Assembly: GCA_023445705.1 (NCBI GenBank)
Contig: JAEXKM010000249.1
Coordinates: 1-14,983, forward strand
DNA length: 14,983 nt
Source of the DNA: Pseudomonadota bacterium
GTDB lineage: Bacteria; Pseudomonadota; Alphaproteobacteria; Caulobacterales; Caulobacteraceae
Reading direction: 5' to 3'
Shown here in pieces: positions 13,145-14,983 of the stretch. Below the pieces are notes generated by a model, which saw only the letters and a program-made list of their open reading frames with translations, did no database searches and was not told the DNA's origin. Made by a program: the position numbers and the translations under genes. Position 1 is the stretch's first letter. Each line of letters starts with the position of its first letter.

Positions 13145-14080
13145 GTGTCTGACGACGGCGTGGAAGTGTGGAGCGGCGGCGTCAACACCTGGGAATGCGA
13201 CGAGATGGGCCACATGAACGTGCGGTTCTGGGTGGCCAAAGCGCAGGAGGGCCTGGCCGGCCTTGCCGCGCAACTCGGCATGCCCCGCGCCTTCGCGGCC
13301 GACGGCCAGGCGACCATGATCGTCCGGGAACAACACATCCGCTTTCTGCGCGAAGCCCATGCGGGCGCCGCGCTGCGCATGACCGGGGGCGTTGTGGAAC
13401 TGGGCGAGAGCGACGCGCGCCTGGTGCTGATCATCCGTCACCCCGACGGTCGCCCGGCCGCGACCTTCCAACTAGTGGTCGAGCACGTCACTACCAAGGA
13501 GATGCGCCCCTTCCCGTGGTCGGAACGGATTCGGGAGCGAGCGGCCGGCCTGATGGCGCAGATCCCCGACTTCGCCGCCGCGCGCAGCATCGATCTTTCG
13601 CCGGTCGTGGCCACCGCCAGCCTGCCGCGGGCCCTGGAACTCGGCCTGCAGCGCATCGGCCTGGGCGTTATCGGGCCTGCCGAATGCGACGTGTTCGGCA
13701 GGATGCGGCCCGAGATCTTCATCGGCCGGGTTTCGGACGGGGTGGCGCGCTTGTTCGGCGACACCCGGCCAGGGCCGGCGAACCTCGCCGAGGGCGAGCC
13801 AGCGCCGAGAATCGGCGGGGCGGTTCTGGAATACCGCGTCCTGCACCTGGGCTGGCCGGAAGCCGGCGACGGGGTCGAACTGCGCTCCGGCTTCGCCGGC
13901 TGCGACGCGCGCACGCGCCGGGTGATTCACTGGATGGTCGATCCCCAAAGCGGCCGCCCCTGGGCCAGCGCCGAGGCGGTGGTGATCTCGTTCGACCTCG
14001 ACAAGCGCAAGGTCGTGGACATCTCCGACGAGGCCCAGGAAGCCTATCGCGCGGCCTCGCCCGAAGGCCTGGCCCTCTAG
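13145..14080 (+). CDS. Double-hotdog acyl-CoA thioesterase-like protein
   Basis: The frame is open from 12764, but the GTG at 13145 is the likely start: GGGGGAG (13130-13136) lies 8 nt before it, and the upstream part is antisense to the PhnA-like gene. The 311-residue protein has two hotdog-like halves. The first contains NTWECDEMGHMNVRFWV (14-30), the 4-hydroxybenzoyl-CoA-thioesterase-type helix entry with D19 and N25. The second begins around residue 150 and repeats the pattern as AECDVFGRMRPEIFIGR (179-195). Such proteins hydrolyse acyl-CoA or acyl-carrier thioesters in the cytoplasm. The substrate is unknown. Conservation of H23/N25 in the first half but not in the second suggests one active half. 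Confidence 0.75.
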   Translation: MSDDGVEVWSGGVNTWECDEMGHMNVRFWVAKAQEGLAGLAAQLGMPRAFAADGQATMIVREQHIRFLREAHAGAALRMTGGVVELGESDARLVLIIRHPDGRPAATFQLVVEHVTTKEMRPFPWSERIRERAAGLMAQIPDFAAARSIDLSPVVATASLPRALELGLQRIGLGVIGPAECDVFGRMRPEIFIGRVSDGVARLFGDTRPGPANLAEGEPAPRIGGAVLEYRVLHLGWPEAGDGVELRSGFAGCDARTRRVIHWMVDPQSGRPWASAEAVVISFDLDKRKVVDISDEAQEAYRAASPEGLAL

Positions 14081-14955
14081 CGGGCGGCTTCGCGCAGGGC
14101 TGCGTCCACCAAGTCGGGACGCTCCATCGGCAGGAAGTGCGTCGTGCCCGGGACAGTTTCCATGCGGATTCGGCCAGCGGCGACCAGGGCGTCCATTCGA
14201 GGATCTTCGCGACAGGTCGAGCCTTCGGCGGCCCGGAAGATACGGATCGGAACCTTGGCCGCTTCGAAGGCGCCCCAGGTGTCGTGGGCGTGGGAGCTGA
14301 AGTTCGAAGCTTCCCAGGCCGGCGAGCACGAAAGCTCCACCTGGCCGTCGTCCCGGTCACGGAAGCCGTCGGCGACATAGTCGGCCAGCATCTCTGCAGG
14401 CCACGTCCGGAAGGCGCCGCGGCCTGTATAGGCGCTCACCACCGCCGGCCGGTCAGGAAACACCGACCGGCGCTTCAGCGCGCCCTGGACGAGCGGCGAG
14501 TTGGCGAACTGCGCGGGATCAATCTCGCCCGGAGCCTGCGTGACGACCGGATCGAAAAGCACCAGGCTGCGGATGCGGCCGGAGTCGTGCGCCTGCGCCA
14601 GCACACAGGCGGTTCCGCCCATCGAATGGCCTGACAGCACCACATTGCGAAGATCGAGACTGTCGAGCAGGGCCAGCAGGTCGTCACGCAGACCGTTCCA
14701 AGAGGTGCGGCCCTCGGTCTCGGCCGGCAAGGTGGAGCGGCCATGCCCACGCTGGTCCACCGCCAGGATGCGGTGGTCGCGCGCCAGAGGTTCGAGGATC
14801 GCCCTATAGGTCCGCGCATTGAAGCCGTTGGCGTGGACGAAGACGATGTCCACCGGCCGCGAGACATCGCCGAACTCCCACGCAGCCATCGCCCCGCCGC
14901 GGCCCGCAAGTTCGAAGAGGCGCGCCCGGGGCGCGTCCGCCAAAGCCGAATCCAT
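14077..14955 (-). CDS. Alpha/beta hydrolase fold protein
   Basis: A 292-residue cytoplasmic hydrolase (no signal peptide). The fold is shown by the oxyanion segment VHANGF (40-45), DQRGHGRS (67-74), the nucleophile elbow SGHSMGG with S111, and the C-terminal histidine H273 in GTTHFLPME. The acid may be E244 or D251 after the sixth strand (RIFRAAEGST). This set resembles esterases, epoxide-hydrolase and haloperoxidase relatives; the substrate is not predictable. GAGGA (complement of 14965-14969) precedes the ATG by about 9 nt. Its stop overlaps that of the thioesterase by four bases (CTAG, 14077-14080). The remaining 28 nt of the window upstream of it hold the leader only. Confidence 0.88.
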   Translation of the reverse strand: MDSALADAPRARLFELAGRGGAMAAWEFGDVSRPVDIVFVHANGFNARTYRAILEPLARDHRILAVDQRGHGRSTLPAETEGRTSWNGLRDDLLALLDSLDLRNVVLSGHSMGGTACVLAQAHDSGRIRSLVLFDPVVTQAPGEIDPAQFANSPLVQGALKRRSVFPDRPAVVSAYTGRGAFRTWPAEMLADYVADGFRDRDDGQVELSCSPAWEASNFSSHAHDTWGAFEAAKVPIRIFRAAEGSTCREDPRMDALVAAGRIRMETVPGTTHFLPMERPDLVDAALREAAR

Positions 14956-14983
14956 GTAGCAATCCTCCGACAGCCCCCTATAT

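Overview
This is a GC-rich window with no mobile elements, CRISPR arrays, rRNA or tRNA genes that I could see. The protein families and their style (a DHS-like protein beside a type III ornithine decarboxylase, the alpha/beta hydrolase-OsmC fusion, frequent GTG/TTG starts, possible leaderless starts, a possible EcfG/sigma-T promoter) point to an alphaproteobacterium, most likely Caulobacterales (Caulobacter/Phenylobacterium type). That placement comes from family recognition without any database search. It looks like ordinary chromosome with tightly packed genes on both strands.

Layout. (1) 1-2084 (+): the 3' part of an LpxH-like calcineurin-type phosphoesterase, then a GT4 glycosyltransferase that carries a TetR-type DNA-binding domain at its N-terminus in one open frame. 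Two tandem TGACAG-N5-CTGTCA-like sites sit directly in front of the start. This is the oddest item in the window. (2) 2195-3424 (+): an alpha/beta hydrolase fused to an OsmC domain. (3) 6055-3426 (-): phnC-phnD-phnE, a phosphonate-type ABC importer with translational coupling and a candidate Pho box upstream, preceded by a GNAT acetyltransferase gene on the same strand (6751-6194). (4) 6934-9346 (+): a polyamine module, ornithine/lysine decarboxylase then a deoxyhypusine-synthase-like protein (probable homospermidine synthase). A strong GC hairpin separates them and a textbook intrinsic terminator follows. (5) 9431-10829 (+): a secreted class A acid phosphatase lacking one expected catalytic-motif residue, then a CatB-like hexapeptide acetyltransferase. 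(6) 12407-10831 (-): a cytochrome b561-type membrane subunit overlapping by ATGA a Tat-exported MsrP/SorA-like molybdopterin oxidoreductase. (7) 12525-12716 (+): a 63-residue hydrophilic protein with a strong Shine-Dalgarno and a candidate EcfG-type promoter, hidden antisense to a spurious N-terminal extension of the cytochrome frame. (8) 13018-12713 (-): a PhnA/YjdM-like protein without zinc-ribbon cysteines. (9) 13145-14080 (+): a double-hotdog thioesterase. (10) 14955-14077 (-): an alpha/beta hydrolase.

How it works together. Phosphorus chemistry recurs (phnCDE, PhnA-like, periplasmic acid phosphatase, a lipid-type phosphoesterase/glycosyltransferase pair), but no C-P lyase genes are present and the units are not one operon. 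The polyamine pair and the molybdopterin enzyme with its cytochrome are clear functional units. All four tail-to-tail gene junctions in the window have stop codons within 1 nt of each other or overlapping by 4 nt, leaving no space for classical terminators. No intergenic gap exceeds about 200 bases.
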